DNA of 64,000 bases from Nitrospira sp. (GTDB taxonomy: Bacteria > Nitrospirota > Nitrospiria > Nitrospirales > Nitrospiraceae): the NCBI GenBank assembly GCA_019636835.1, contig JAHBWU010000008.1:1-64000 (forward strand), read 5' to 3'. Of the stretch, positions 54,174-63,130 are shown one piece after another. A model generated the notes under the pieces. It ran no database searches. It had not been told where the DNA came from and saw only the letters and a program-made list of their open reading frames with translations. The position numbers and the translations under genes were made by a program. Positions within the stretch are counted from its first letter, which is position 1. Each line of letters starts with the position of its first letter.

Positions 54174-54590
54174 TGGCCCTTCCCCCGCTGGGTCTTCTGC
54201 GACACCTCATTCTTCTATGCCTGCCTTGATCCCAGGGATCGTAACCATGCGCGAGCGCACGCCCTCGCTACGGAGGCCGCCTCTGTCGGCATAACGTTTT
54301 GTACGACGTGGGATATCATCAGCGAAACGATGACGTTGCTCCGGTACCGGCTGAATTATCGAGCGGCCCTTGCCTTTCTTACCGATGTAAAACCTGCACT
54401 TCACATCGTCGCCTACGGCGAGCGCGTGCGGGAGGAAGCGGAACAGATTTTTCGATCGTCCGCTCGCGATCATCGTCTGTCCTTCTGCGATGCCCTCTCG
54501 TTTGTCATGGTCACCACGTTGCTCAATCATGTTCCCTGCTCCACATTCGATGAAGACTTTCGTCTCCTCGGATTGACAGTTCTTCCCTAA
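54173..54590 (+). pseudogene. PIN-domain toxin with one-base frameshift
   Basis: ATG 54173 overlaps the antitoxin stop but enters the wrong frame after a run of five C at 54181-54185. With one C removed the product reads MALPRWVFCDTSFFYACLDP and continues as a full 138-residue PIN protein with D (FCDTSFF), E (IISETMTLL), D (SFCDALSF) and D (FDEDF), ending at 54590. Every active-site acid is intact and no other lesion exists, so this may be phase variation, a fresh inactivation, or a base-call error. Confidence 0.75.
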
Positions 54591-54601
54591 CAGCTTCGTC
54601 A

Positions 54602-54949
54602 TCATCTTCTTTTCCCGTCCAACGGCGCGAACGGCACGGCGGGGTTGAACTTGTTCACCGGGTTCAATGGATTGTCCGGATGATAGCGATTCACCGGGTT
54701 GAACGGATTGTTTGAGCTGTATTGGTTGATCGGGTTTGTCGGATTGCCGGGATCGTAGCGGTTTATAGGGTTGAACGCGCTGTCCGGGTCGTATGTGTTG
54801 ACCGGATTGAGCGGATTATCCGACTGGTACTTATTCACGGGATTGAAGATATTGTAGTCCCGTTCATAACGCTCGTCGAAGCCCATGTCGGCATGGCTCG
54901 TTGTGGCCGATAGAAAGAACAGCGTCGCCAGTAGTCTGAGCAATGTCAT
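54602..54949 (-). CDS. Secreted protein with six 12-residue NPxNxY repeats
   Basis: A 115-residue protein with a signal peptide (MTLLRLLATLFFLSATTSHA) and a mature part built from six tandem 12-residue repeats: NPVNKYQSDNPL, NPVNTYDPDSAF, NPINRYDPGNPT, NPINQYSSNNPF, NPVNRYHPDNPL, NPVNKFNPAVPF. No family is recognised; such Asn/Pro/Tyr repeats often form extended surface structures. ATG 54949 begins the signal peptide; the open frame extends to 55006. Confidence 0.7.
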   Translation of the reverse strand: MTLLRLLATLFFLSATTSHADMGFDERYERDYNIFNPVNKYQSDNPLNPVNTYDPDSAFNPINRYDPGNPTNPINQYSSNNPFNPVNRYHPDNPLNPVNKFNPAVPFAPLDGKRR

Positions 54950-55179
54950 GTCGCCTCCTCTCCGGGTCTCACCTGTGACAGCTATCGTATCGGATGACCG
55001 TGACATCCGGGGTCACTCACTGACGAATGTGCGCTCGATTCTTCATTGACTGTCACCCCTCTGGTCCCATGGCGCCGATTTAAATGGACGAGCCCCGTAG
55101 GACGGACGTTTAAGTTGGCGTGATCGGCGCGACAACCGATGAATGGATGGACAAGCCAAGGCAGGACTCAAACCAGCCT

Positions 55180-55389
55180 TTAGGACTTTTTGATTCGATC
55201 GAGGATCAACGCGATGCAGCCGCCCAGCAACCCGCCGCCCATGATCGTGGTCAGCAGCTCGACCAGTTTCAGTTCCCACACTGACCCCGACCCTCGGGCC
55301 TGCATGACTTCCCTGAGGCCGCCTTGCACCATGATGACGGCCAGCGCCATCGTCGATCCTATGACAAACCACCACAGAAATACTTTCAT
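55180..55389 (-). CDS. Small two-helix membrane protein
   Basis: A 69-residue protein from ATG 55389 with membrane segments at about 2-21 and 43-62 (VELLTTIMGGGLLGGCIALI) and a charged linker. It is 16 bp downstream of comM on the same strand, so it shares that transcript. Function unknown. Longer open frame upstream belongs to another frame of comM. Confidence 0.55.
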   Translation of the reverse strand: MKVFLWWFVIGSTMALAVIMVQGGLREVMQARGSGSVWELKLVELLTTIMGGGLLGGCIALILDRIKKS

Positions 55390-55405
55390 CGACGCCACCG
55401 AAGCC

Positions 55406-56935
55406 TCACATGTCGGGGTTGCGGTCAAACGAACGGTATTGAATGGCTTCCGCGATGTGCACGGTCTCAACCTTCTCACAGTCGGCCAAATCGGCGATGG
55501 TGCGCGCGACACGTAAAATACGTCCATGCGCCCGCGCCGAGAGTCGTAGCCTGGCCATCGCGTGTTCGAGCAGCTCTTGAGCCGGCTGATCGAGCCCACA
55601 ATACCGTTTTATCATTCGCGGCTTCAACTGCGCATTCGTATAAATGCCGTCGTTTCGGTAGCGCCGTCGCTGGCGTTCCCGAGCCGCGACGACACGCGAT
55701 CGGATCGTCGCCGATCCCTCTGGAGCCGGGAGTTCGGTACGAAGCTCTCGGACCGGAACAGGAGGCACATCCAGATGGATATCCAGCCGATCCAGCATCG
55801 GCCCGGAGAGTTTCGCGCGATACCGGCGAATCTGCGGGCCGGTGCAAATACAGGGTCTGGTTCGATCCCCATAATAGCCACAAGGACAAGGATTCATTGC
55901 GGCAATCAACATGAATCTGGCGGGATATCTCAGGGTTCCGCTCGCTCTGGTCAGGACGACGTGCCCATCCTCCAGCGGTTGCCGCAATCCCTCCAGCACC
56001 CCCCGTTTGAACTCGGGAGACTCGTCCAGAAACAGCACGCCGTTATGCGCAAGCGAAACTTCTCCAGGCTTGGGAATGGTGCCTCCTCCGACCAGACCGG
56101 CATCGGAGATGCTGTGATGAGGAGCGCGGAAGGGCCGTACTGTGAGCAAGGGCCTGTCCGGAGCGAGTTGCCCGGCGACACTGTGAATACGCGTCGTTTC
56201 AATGGCTTCTTCTGATTCCAGCAGCGGAAGAATCGAGGGCAATCGGCGCGCCAACATCGTCTTGCCGGAACCAGGCGGACCGACCATCAGCACATTGTGT
56301 CCACCGGACGCGGCCACTTCCAAGGCCCGCTTGGCATGGTCCTGCCCACGAACGTCGGTATAGTCTTCATCATCCGTCGATCTGGTTGTTCTCAACAGGT
56401 CGTGGTTGGACCGGCTCGGCGCAATGGTTTGAGTTCCCTTCAGAAACTCCACGGCTTCCGGGAGGGTATGGAGCGGGTAGGCGCTGACGCCCTCCACCAA
56501 CGCAGCTTCACCACCATTGTCCGCCGGCAGCAAGAGATCGTATCCCGCCCGGCACGTGAGCGCAAAAGAGAGCGCGCCCATGATCGGTCTCACGCGGCCG
56601 TCCAACGATAATTCTCCGACCAGCACACGATTCTCCAACCTCGACTGCGGGATGACTTCTTCTGCAACGAGGATTCCCACGGCAATAGCCAGATCGAGTC
56701 CCGATCCCTCTTTTTTGACTCCGGCGGGCGCGAGATTGACGGTAATTCGTTTGGCGGGAAAGTGAAACCCCGTGTTCTTCAGCGCGGAGCGCACTCGGTC
56801 ACGACTTTCCTTGACGATCGCGTCGGGCAAGCCGACGACCGAGAATTGCGGAAGGCCGCCGGAGATATCGACCTCGACATCCACAAGATGCGCATCGAGA
56901 CCGATGAGTGCCGCGCTCGTAACCTTGGCGAGCAT
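55406..56935 (-). CDS. comM: YifB/ComM-family Mg-chelatase-like ATPase
   Basis: ComM is a hexameric helicase that drives branch migration during natural transformation. The 509-residue protein has the N-terminal domain (DVEVDISGGLPQFSVVGLPD), the Mg-chelatase AAA+ core with Walker A VGPPGSGKTMLAR (about 215-230), Walker B VLFLDE, and the C-terminal YifB part with a Cys-rich zinc-like segment (CPCGYYGDRTRPCICT). All motors are intact. It suggests that the organism may be transformable. Confidence 0.93.
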   Translation of the reverse strand: MLAKVTSAALIGLDAHLVDVEVDISGGLPQFSVVGLPDAIVKESRDRVRSALKNTGFHFPAKRITVNLAPAGVKKEGSGLDLAIAVGILVAEEVIPQSRLENRVLVGELSLDGRVRPIMGALSFALTCRAGYDLLLPADNGGEAALVEGVSAYPLHTLPEAVEFLKGTQTIAPSRSNHDLLRTTRSTDDEDYTDVRGQDHAKRALEVAASGGHNVLMVGPPGSGKTMLARRLPSILPLLESEEAIETTRIHSVAGQLAPDRPLLTVRPFRAPHHSISDAGLVGGGTIPKPGEVSLAHNGVLFLDESPEFKRGVLEGLRQPLEDGHVVLTRASGTLRYPARFMLIAAMNPCPCGYYGDRTRPCICTGPQIRRYRAKLSGPMLDRLDIHLDVPPVPVRELRTELPAPEGSATIRSRVVAARERQRRRYRNDGIYTNAQLKPRMIKRYCGLDQPAQELLEHAMARLRLSARAHGRILRVARTIADLADCEKVETVHIAEAIQYRSFDRNPDM

Positions 56936-57071
56936 GAAAATACTGCCTCACTATTTCTGGACCGCGGCCAAACCCGGCGATTATAGGAAGTCTCTAAAGG
57001 GGTTGCAATAGCGCGACCGGCTGGACTTTCTTCGCTAGCCGCACTTTTCCTAACTCGATATAATCCCGCCC

Positions 57072-57716
57072 ATGCGTCTCCGGTGTACCCTAGAGGGAAT
57101 AACCCCTTCGAGTCGGTTGCGACCTACCCGGCAGGCTTGCCGGGCTTTCGCCATCAGCCTCTCTATCTTACTGTGTTCCCCCTTGGGATACGGTTCTTCA
57201 TTACTCACCTCGGGCCAGATCTCTCCCATCCCCATGCAGCGGCCGAAGAGTTCCTCTCCACATGTCGGGTCGGCCATGGCGGTTCTCGCGACACTCGAGC
57301 AAGCACAGGTCCTTCCACCGGAAGGCAGCCGGGAAGCCGATCGCGTCATCCAGTCCGTGATCCAGTTCCAATCCGTCTTCGCCAAGAGTATGGACCACTC
57401 CGTACAGGACTTTGCGCGCCGTGCCGTTGCCGGCAAATATGGCGAGGAAGCCGCGCCCATTCTTGAGCGATTTCACGCAAGCGGATGGACCACGGAAATA
57501 TTGGAAGCGCTCGCGGATGCGGACCAGGACACCCCCGCAGAAGAGTTGACGCGGCTGGCAACCGGCTTCGGACAATTCAACCTGTCGGTCGATGATTTCA
57601 AGCGATTCATGCAGCTCGTACGAGAAGGCCGGTCTGCGCTTGCCGCACGAGGGCAAAACTTTGAAGAGGCGTATGCCCACCATCGAAAAGGGATGCCGGG
57701 AGCGGCGGGACGGTGA
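57072..57716 (+). CDS. Secreted hypothetical protein
   Basis: A 214-residue protein with an Arg-rich N-terminus followed by a hydrophobic signal-like segment (FAISLSILLCSPLGYG) and a helical C-terminal part (RVIQSVIQFQSVFAKSMDHS, then HASGWTTEILEALADADQDT). No family is recognised. The unusual N-terminus (MRLRCTLEGITPSSRLRPTR) suggests the true start could be internal. Confidence 0.6.
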   Translation: MRLRCTLEGITPSSRLRPTRQACRAFAISLSILLCSPLGYGSSLLTSGQISPIPMQRPKSSSPHVGSAMAVLATLEQAQVLPPEGSREADRVIQSVIQFQSVFAKSMDHSVQDFARRAVAGKYGEEAAPILERFHASGWTTEILEALADADQDTPAEELTRLATGFGQFNLSVDDFKRFMQLVREGRSALAARGQNFEEAYAHHRKGMPGAAGR

Positions 57717-57727
57717 ATTATGTATCT

Positions 57728-57801
57728 CGTGAAGCGCATCTCGTATCTCGCAACAGCGACAAAGACATGACGGTGCGACATCTTACGCTTCACGCTTCAC
57801 G
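57728..57801. repeat. Inverted CGTGAAGCG repeats
   Basis: CGTGAAGCG (57728-57736) is complemented exactly by CGCTTCACG at 57786-57794 and again at 57793-57801. Such CGCTTCACG tandem motifs are common between genes in some bacteria; the role is unknown. Confidence 0.5.
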
Positions 57802-57828
57802 AACGACGAAACCTACAAGGAGGGACAC

Positions 57829-58065
57829 GTGGCAACAAGAGCCTACATTCTCATCAAAGTGAAAACGGGAAAAACCAAAGACGTGGTCGGCGCGCTGAAA
57901 CGCATACCCGGTGTGGAACAGGCTCATTCCTGCTTCGGCCGTCCGGATATTTTTGTTTTCATCAGCGTCCAGGACGAACGAGCGCTCTCCGATGTCGTCA
58001 TCACGAAGATCCATGCGATCGACGGCGTCGAAGAGACGGATACGCACATCGTAGCGGAACCGTAG
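57829..58065 (+). CDS. Stand-alone Lrp/AsnC ligand-binding (RAM) protein
   Basis: A 78-residue protein that consists only of the AsnC C-terminal ligand-binding domain, without a DNA-binding part: AYILIKVKTGKTKDVVGALK, GVEQAHSCFGRPDIFVFISV and the closing HIVAEP. Such stand-alone RAM proteins bind amino acids and often partner other regulators. Start is GTG 57829 with AAGGAGGG upstream. Length is normal for the type. Confidence 0.85.
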   Translation: MATRAYILIKVKTGKTKDVVGALKRIPGVEQAHSCFGRPDIFVFISVQDERALSDVVITKIHAIDGVEETDTHIVAEP

Positions 58066-58252
58066 CAGTCTGTTGAAAAAGGCCTCCAGCAGCGTTCTCG
58101 CATCGCTCAAAGGCTCAACGTATGCCAGGCTTCGGCAAAGTACTTATCCGCTCGCATGTGATCGAAGCGAGCGGCTCAAGCGAAGCTTGATATGTACCTC
58201 CTCGCCTTTTCGCTTGCTGCGGCCTTGCTGGACGACCGTTTTGAACAGACTG
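58066..58252. repeat. Large imperfect palindromic intergenic repeat, copy 1
   Basis: Left arm (58066-58090, CAGTCTGTTGAAAAAGGCCT...) and right arm (58227-58252) are complementary at most positions. The inside holds a further stem CCGCTCG/CGAGCGG around 58150-58180. It starts directly after the AsnC-like stop codon. The same family recurs at 61391-61514. Confidence 0.75.
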
Positions 58253-58342
58253 TGGGTTTTGCTAGATGGCTTGCTGAGAAGGCTACGGTTGAGGCTGAAG
58301 GCGCATAAAAAGATGGAATCTTCTCTCAGCTTACCCTCTTTC

Positions 58343-59332
58343 TCAGCCTTCAAGAGGGAGAGTGACCGCCTTACCTCCTGCTTGCGCCGACCGGTAACAG
58401 GCTTCGGCGATTTCCACGGCGCGATACCCATCCTCTCCCGTGATGGGCATGGGAGAATTGTTTTTCACCGCCTGCAAAAATGCCGTAAGGGTGTGGAGGA
58501 CGGTCTGGGACGGAGGCGGATCGGCATTCATTGTCTCAACACCGGTCTCATCCACGCACCGAATTCGACGCTGCATCCAGTCGGCTTCCACCCGCCCCTG
58601 TGAACCGATCCATATCGCTCGACCGGCACGTGAATCCAGGACGCGGGCGATTTCTATCTGACAGGTCGTACCTCCCATCGTGGTGAGATGAACCGAGGCC
58701 CTCAGTTCCGGCGCACTCGTGGGGTGCTGGTCCATCGTGCACCGCACATCCCGTACTTCTTCCCCAGTTAAGTATCGAACCAGGTCGAGCATGTGCACAC
58801 CGATTTCCAGCAACGCGCCCCGCTGCCCATAACCAGCAGCATGGTCAGGAGCTGTTTTTCGTATTTCGATATGGAACACTAAGTCCAGTTGTTGGGAACG
58901 CCCGATCCAAGCTTGGAGCGTCTTCATGTGCTGAATCGTCTGATCGAACCTGAGGGTTTGCGCCGTCATCAAGGGAACCCCTGCTTCGCAAGCCTGAGCC
59001 ACGATCATGCGGGCGTCAGTTGCCGTAGTCGCCAATGGCTTCTCGATCAACAGAGGTTTACGAGCTTGGACTGCCAATCCACAGATTTCGGAAGAGTAAA
59101 TGGGAGGAGTGACCACGACGACCACATCGACCGTCGGATCAGCGATGAGGGATCGGGCGTCGCCATAAACCCTGACCGACTCGGCACCCGGTACTTGAAA
59201 TCCCTGTTCAGGATGTCGTCGACACACGGCCCTGAGGGAGGCCGTTGGAAGGTCCTGAACGAGATGTTGGGCGTAGCGCATCCCATGCCGACCCACGCCG
59301 ATCAATCCCACACCGATACAATCTTTGTTCAT
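58343..59332 (-). CDS. Gfo/Idh/MocA family oxidoreductase
   Basis: A 329-residue NAD(P)-dependent oxidoreductase: Rossmann motif IGVGLIGVGRHGMRYAQHL at the N-terminus, the catalytic-loop motif LIEKPLATT (EKP at about 96-98), then the alpha/beta C-terminal domain (LLEIGVHMLDLVRYLTGEEV). Substrates of this family are sugars or inositols; none can be named here. It is a complete monocistronic gene. Confidence 0.9.
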   Translation of the reverse strand: MNKDCIGVGLIGVGRHGMRYAQHLVQDLPTASLRAVCRRHPEQGFQVPGAESVRVYGDARSLIADPTVDVVVVVTPPIYSSEICGLAVQARKPLLIEKPLATTATDARMIVAQACEAGVPLMTAQTLRFDQTIQHMKTLQAWIGRSQQLDLVFHIEIRKTAPDHAAGYGQRGALLEIGVHMLDLVRYLTGEEVRDVRCTMDQHPTSAPELRASVHLTTMGGTTCQIEIARVLDSRAGRAIWIGSQGRVEADWMQRRIRCVDETGVETMNADPPPSQTVLHTLTAFLQAVKNNSPMPITGEDGYRAVEIAEACYRSAQAGGKAVTLPLEG

Positions 59333-59553
59333 GACACCTCAAACTCCGGATCTTGAAAAGTCCACCAGCTTCGTTCCCGCAAGACACAGCCGCCTCGCCA
59401 AGACACTGGGCGCTCACCACTCGCGCCCGTCCGCAAACGTGAGGTTCCTTATTCGTCGCCTCGCGGACCTCATTTGACATTCCCGCAAGCGGCTCCATAT
59501 AGTAATGGAAAGTCATGCTACGCTCAAAGCCTCTTCGATAGAACATCTCCGCC

Positions 59554-60354
59554 ATGCCCACGATACAAACGACACCGTTCACACTCGCGCAGATCGGGAC
59601 GGGAACAGCCCGTTTCCCAAGCGGTGTGCCGATCCCCACCCATACCGATCAGATGGTGGACCCCTACTTCAAGAGCAAGGTGCCGAAGGAACACCAAGTC
59701 GATTGCCTCCTCTTCTGGCCGCAACAAGCGGGGACCTATCCAGGGGTCGTCCTGCTGCACGATCGGTGGGGATTAACCGGACAAATGAAGGATCTCGGCG
59801 CCCGTATGGCCTGTGAAGGCTATACCGTGATCATTCCGAATCTCTACGGCCGGTTGGGAGGCATGGTGACCGCCAACGATGATGTAGCGGCCGCTCTGCT
59901 GGAACGTCAGAACGACGCGCATATCATGACGGATATCAATTCCTGCTGCGAATACCTCAATACACGCCAGGTCGTGAAGAGAAACATCCATGGCGTTGTG
60001 GGCTATGGAATGGGAGGGTCCTATGCGCTCCGTTTCGCCTGCCATCGGAAACGATTGCGCGCAGCCGTCTCTTACTACGGCAAGGCAGTCACTCCCAAGG
60101 AGCTGATGAAAGATCTCTTTTCACCGGTGCTGTATCACCAAGCAGGGATGGATACTTGGGCCACTCAAGACGACGTCGAGCAATTGCGCAGCGCCTCCGC
60201 CGAATATGCCAAGCGAGTCGAGATTCATCTCTACCCAACGGCGTCCCATGCTTTCTGTAATGATATGAAACCGCCTGTCTACGATCCCGACAGTTCGGCC
60301 CTCGCCTGGGAGCGAACCGCAAGCTTCCTGAAGACTTGCTTCCAAGGAACATGA
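59554..60354 (+). CDS. Dienelactone hydrolase family protein lacking the catalytic cysteine
   Basis: A 266-residue alpha/beta-hydrolase of the dienelactone hydrolase family. D200 (HQAGMDTWAT) and H232 (TASHAF) match two of the triad. The nucleophile elbow, normally GFCxGG, reads GYGMGG (150-155), so Gly152 replaces the cysteine. The fold appears intact (VVLLHDRWGL, PNLYGR, SYYGKAV). It is likely inactive as a classical hydrolase, or uses another residue. It overlaps the next gene (ATGA). Confidence 0.85.
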   Translation: MPTIQTTPFTLAQIGTGTARFPSGVPIPTHTDQMVDPYFKSKVPKEHQVDCLLFWPQQAGTYPGVVLLHDRWGLTGQMKDLGARMACEGYTVIIPNLYGRLGGMVTANDDVAAALLERQNDAHIMTDINSCCEYLNTRQVVKRNIHGVVGYGMGGSYALRFACHRKRLRAAVSYYGKAVTPKELMKDLFSPVLYHQAGMDTWATQDDVEQLRSASAEYAKRVEIHLYPTASHAFCNDMKPPVYDPDSSALAWERTASFLKTCFQGT

Positions 60355-61346
60355 TCCAAAGTCGATCCCCAGTGCGCTCTCAGCCTCGCTCACCGGTCGC
60401 AGTCACACGGACTCTCGCCCGAAACCAAGCTCGTTACTTGCATCGCCGCACCACGGCCGGCTTTCTCCTGATCGTGATGTTCTGGATGTTGACCCCGTCT
60501 CTTGTCGTAGCAGAGGGAAAAGTGTCTCCGACCTTGCTGGCCGACGTGGTGAGTCAACGGGCCGACCAACTGACTCCCATCGACTCAGACGCGAGAGCCC
60601 TGCAACTGTTCACAACTGAGGTCGGACCCGCGCTCGGGCTCAAAGATGCCGCGGCGGCATTGGGAGCCAAGAAACTTCCCGGTAAAATGGTCAAAGACCT
60701 GGGGTTGGCGGAATTATCCCAGTCCGTCCATGAACTGATGGCAGCCCTGGCTGCATGGCAGTTTGCCGATTCCATTCGTCATGATGCAGGACCATCTTCT
60801 GCCGTGCTCTCACTTTCTGCGGCACGGCAAGAGTGGTTGCTGGGCCGCAGCCGAAGCGCATCGCTTTCAGACTTGCTCCGCCTCACTCAGGAGGAACAGA
60901 CCCTCCGAACCTCTCAAACAACCTCCAACCAGCACAACACTGAACTTCTGTTGGCGGCCGAGCGTACGGTATTTGAAGCCAGTCAGCGAGCCACCGCGAC
61001 TTGGTGGGAGATCCACGGTTGGAAAGAACGTACCAGGCAGGCGAAAGGCCGGGCTCGTCTATGCGGGACCTGGCAATGGACCATTCATAACCACCAGCAC
61101 CATGACGAACAGAAAAACACCCTGGTCTTTCCTCCTGAGGGACAGGTGCCGGCCAATGTTCCCGCACCGTCGGAAATAATGATTCTTGGCGACAGCATTT
61201 ACTTGCGATGGGAGTACAACGGGCACATCCAGGAAGACAGTTTACTGTTCACGAAGGACAACACGAAGATCGAAGGGTCATTTGCGAACAGCCTGGGAGG
61301 ATGGGGATCGATTACCGGGAAGCGTCTGGCAGCCTGCAAGCCTTAG
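60351..61346 (+). CDS. Secreted hypothetical protein coupled to the hydrolase-like gene
   Basis: A 331-residue protein whose ATG 60351 overlaps the previous stop. It has an N-terminal hydrophobic signal (AGFLLIVMFWMLTPSLVVAE), a helical middle (about 60-220) and a C-terminal beta domain (CGTWQWTIHNHQHHDEQKNT, ILGDSIYLRWEYNGHIQEDS, IEGSFANSLGGWGSITGKR) that resembles lipocalin-like or heavy-metal-stress type C-terminal domains. No name is possible. An upstream in-frame codon at 60336 is less likely. Confidence 0.65.
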   Translation: MIQSRSPVRSQPRSPVAVTRTLARNQARYLHRRTTAGFLLIVMFWMLTPSLVVAEGKVSPTLLADVVSQRADQLTPIDSDARALQLFTTEVGPALGLKDAAAALGAKKLPGKMVKDLGLAELSQSVHELMAALAAWQFADSIRHDAGPSSAVLSLSAARQEWLLGRSRSASLSDLLRLTQEEQTLRTSQTTSNQHNTELLLAAERTVFEASQRATATWWEIHGWKERTRQAKGRARLCGTWQWTIHNHQHHDEQKNTLVFPPEGQVPANVPAPSEIMILGDSIYLRWEYNGHIQEDSLLFTKDNTKIEGSFANSLGGWGSITGKRLAACKP

Positions 61347-61390
61347 CGGCCAAGAAAACTCCTACAGCCTCAGATTGTGTCGGTATACCC

Positions 61391-61514
61391 GCAGGCTATT
61401 CAAAAAGGCCGTCCAGCGAGGCCGCAGCGAGCGAAAGACCGAGACGTACGTGTTGGTACGTTGAGGCCTTGAGCGATGCGAGAACAAAGCTGGGGGACTT
61501 TTTCAACAGCCTGC
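61391..61514. repeat. Large imperfect palindromic intergenic repeat, copy 2
   Basis: Arms GCAGGCTATTCAAAAAGGCC... (61391-61417) and its near-complement at 61489-61514 bound a 124-bp unit with a second stem around GACGTACGTG/GGTACGTTGAG. The right arm overlaps the end of the DUF423 gene and supplies its stop codon. Confidence 0.75.
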
Positions 61515-61895
61515 CCAACGCCACGCGCGCCATCCCAATACCGCCCACCCCAAGATGAACAGCGCTCCTCCGACCGGCGTCACCGCTCCGAGCCAGCGCA
61601 CTCCCAACAACGACACTCCGTACAGACTACCGGAGAACAAAAGCATCCCCGCCAAAAACATCCATCCGGCTTTGGCCGCTCCGGCATCACGGCCGATACG
61701 CACCGCAAACCCAGTCAAGACCATGCCGAAGGCATGATACATCTGATAGCGGGTCGCGGTGTCATACACAGCCAACATCGGCTGATCCAACAGACCCTTG
61801 AGCATATGGGCTCCGAATGCGCCGGCTGCCACGCCGAGTCCGGCGCAAATACATCCCACGAGTACCAACCATCGAGATGAGGCATCGATATCCAT
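61503..61895 (-). CDS. DUF423 family membrane protein
   Basis: A 130-residue, four-helix membrane protein with the DUF423 signature: GLGVAAGAFGAHMLKG near the start, TATRYQMYHAFGMVLTG in the middle and LFSGSLYGVSLLGVRWLGAV towards the end. ATG 61895 has AAGGAG upstream; the open frame to 61973 is not used. Function in the family is unknown. The last codons (AGC stop) derive from the palindromic repeat. Confidence 0.88.
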   Translation of the reverse strand: MDIDASSRWLVLVGCICAGLGVAAGAFGAHMLKGLLDQPMLAVYDTATRYQMYHAFGMVLTGFAVRIGRDAGAAKAGWMFLAGMLLFSGSLYGVSLLGVRWLGAVTPVGGALFILGWAVLGWRAWRWAGC

Positions 61896-62008
61896 CGTGT
61901 CTGGCTCCTTGAAGTGCCGGTTGCAGAACGGTCGGATCATACGCGATCCCGACTGAATACTCCATCCGTGCACGAGATCGAGGAACCGTTGAATGCTATA
62001 GTTTCCAT

Positions 62009-62281
62009 ATGTACAGACGATGTGTAACCGGATGTTTGTTCAGCGCCCTCATTGTCCTTCTTATGGCGGGAAGTGTGTGTGCCGCCCCCACGACCCAGCA
62101 AGCGGATAGTCACAAAGGCGTGACTCCGGAAGATCTTGCACGTGGATTACGGAGCGCCGCGCAGAACATCGAACAAGAAATTCCCAAGATCGGACCGGCG
62201 ATCGGTAAGGCCGTCGATTCCATCGCAGGAAATAGTTCGGCAAAGACGCGAGCTCAGGATCCCCCTTCCAGCAAGAAGTAG
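62009..62281 (+). CDS. Small secreted hypothetical protein
   Basis: A 90-residue protein with a signal peptide (CLFSALIVLLMAGSVCAAP) and a helical, mildly acidic mature part (GVTPEDLARGLRSAAQNIEQ, then EIPKIGPAIGKAVDSIAG). It resembles many small periplasmic proteins without assigned role. It precedes the bactofilin gene by 110 bp. Confidence 0.6.
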   Translation: MYRRCVTGCLFSALIVLLMAGSVCAAPTTQQADSHKGVTPEDLARGLRSAAQNIEQEIPKIGPAIGKAVDSIAGNSSAKTRAQDPPSSKK

Positions 62282-62391
62282 TGTTCCTCTCCAACTCAAG
62301 CCGCATCTGAAAATCAGCCTTTGATTCTTTCTTCCGACTCCTGTATGGTAGACCTCTATTTTTTTGAAACCACTCCGAAAGGGAATCATTC

Positions 62392-62853
62392 ATGTGGGAC
62401 AAAAAGCAGCGAGGCGATATGGAATCAGAGAACGGAAATTTTACCGTGTTAGGGAAGGACGTCACGTTTAAAGGCATCGTCCATTTTCACAGCACCGTTC
62501 AACTCGATAGTGCCTTTGAAGGAGAAATCCACGCCAAAGGCATGTTGGTCATCGGCGAAAATGCGGTCGTCCGAGGCTCGATTGTTGCCGAGACTATTGT
62601 GAGCAGAGGAAAGATTCATGGCAACGTGAGCGCCAGCGGCAAGATCCAACTGCTCAAGCCGGCGGTCCTCCTCGGCGATATTTCCGCTCCGTCGTTTTCA
62701 ATGGAAGAGGGCGCATTCTTCAAGGGTTCGATCGACATGGGTTCCCACCCGGTAGTCGATGAACTCCAACAGTCGACCATGGTCCTACCGGATTTTTCGC
62801 ACCGGCTCACGCCGTCGCGGCCCGTTCTGATCGAAAGTGAACGAGGGGGCTGA
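62392..62853 (+). CDS. Bactofilin-family cytoskeletal protein
   Basis: Bactofilins form nucleotide-free polymers used in cell shape, stalks and localisation. The 153-residue protein has the beta-helix core (GIVHFHSTVQLDSAFEGEIH, then AVVRGSIVAETIVSRGKIHG and NVSASGKIQLLKPAVLLGDI) with short disordered ends. Length and repeat rhythm are standard. Confidence 0.88.
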   Translation: MWDKKQRGDMESENGNFTVLGKDVTFKGIVHFHSTVQLDSAFEGEIHAKGMLVIGENAVVRGSIVAETIVSRGKIHGNVSASGKIQLLKPAVLLGDISAPSFSMEEGAFFKGSIDMGSHPVVDELQQSTMVLPDFSHRLTPSRPVLIESERGG

Positions 62854-63130
62854 CGCTCCCCTCGTGCCGAGCTTTTAGGTCCGGCCCCCCCTTCACAGTT
62901 GCCGATATTGCGAACAACGTTTCAATCCAACCAATGCTCCCGCCAAGCTGAGCAGAATGCCGAATCGTTCTTTCGCTTTCCATCTCTACAACTATCACCG
63001 ATGGGTACCTCATCCAACCGCTCATCATTGACTCCGTTCAGCTAGCCTGCAGTTCCCATTTGGAGTATGGTGCAGGACATCGCCGTCCACGTAGCCGGAT
63101 CAGAGCACGTATTTCGGAGCCGACGTGACG

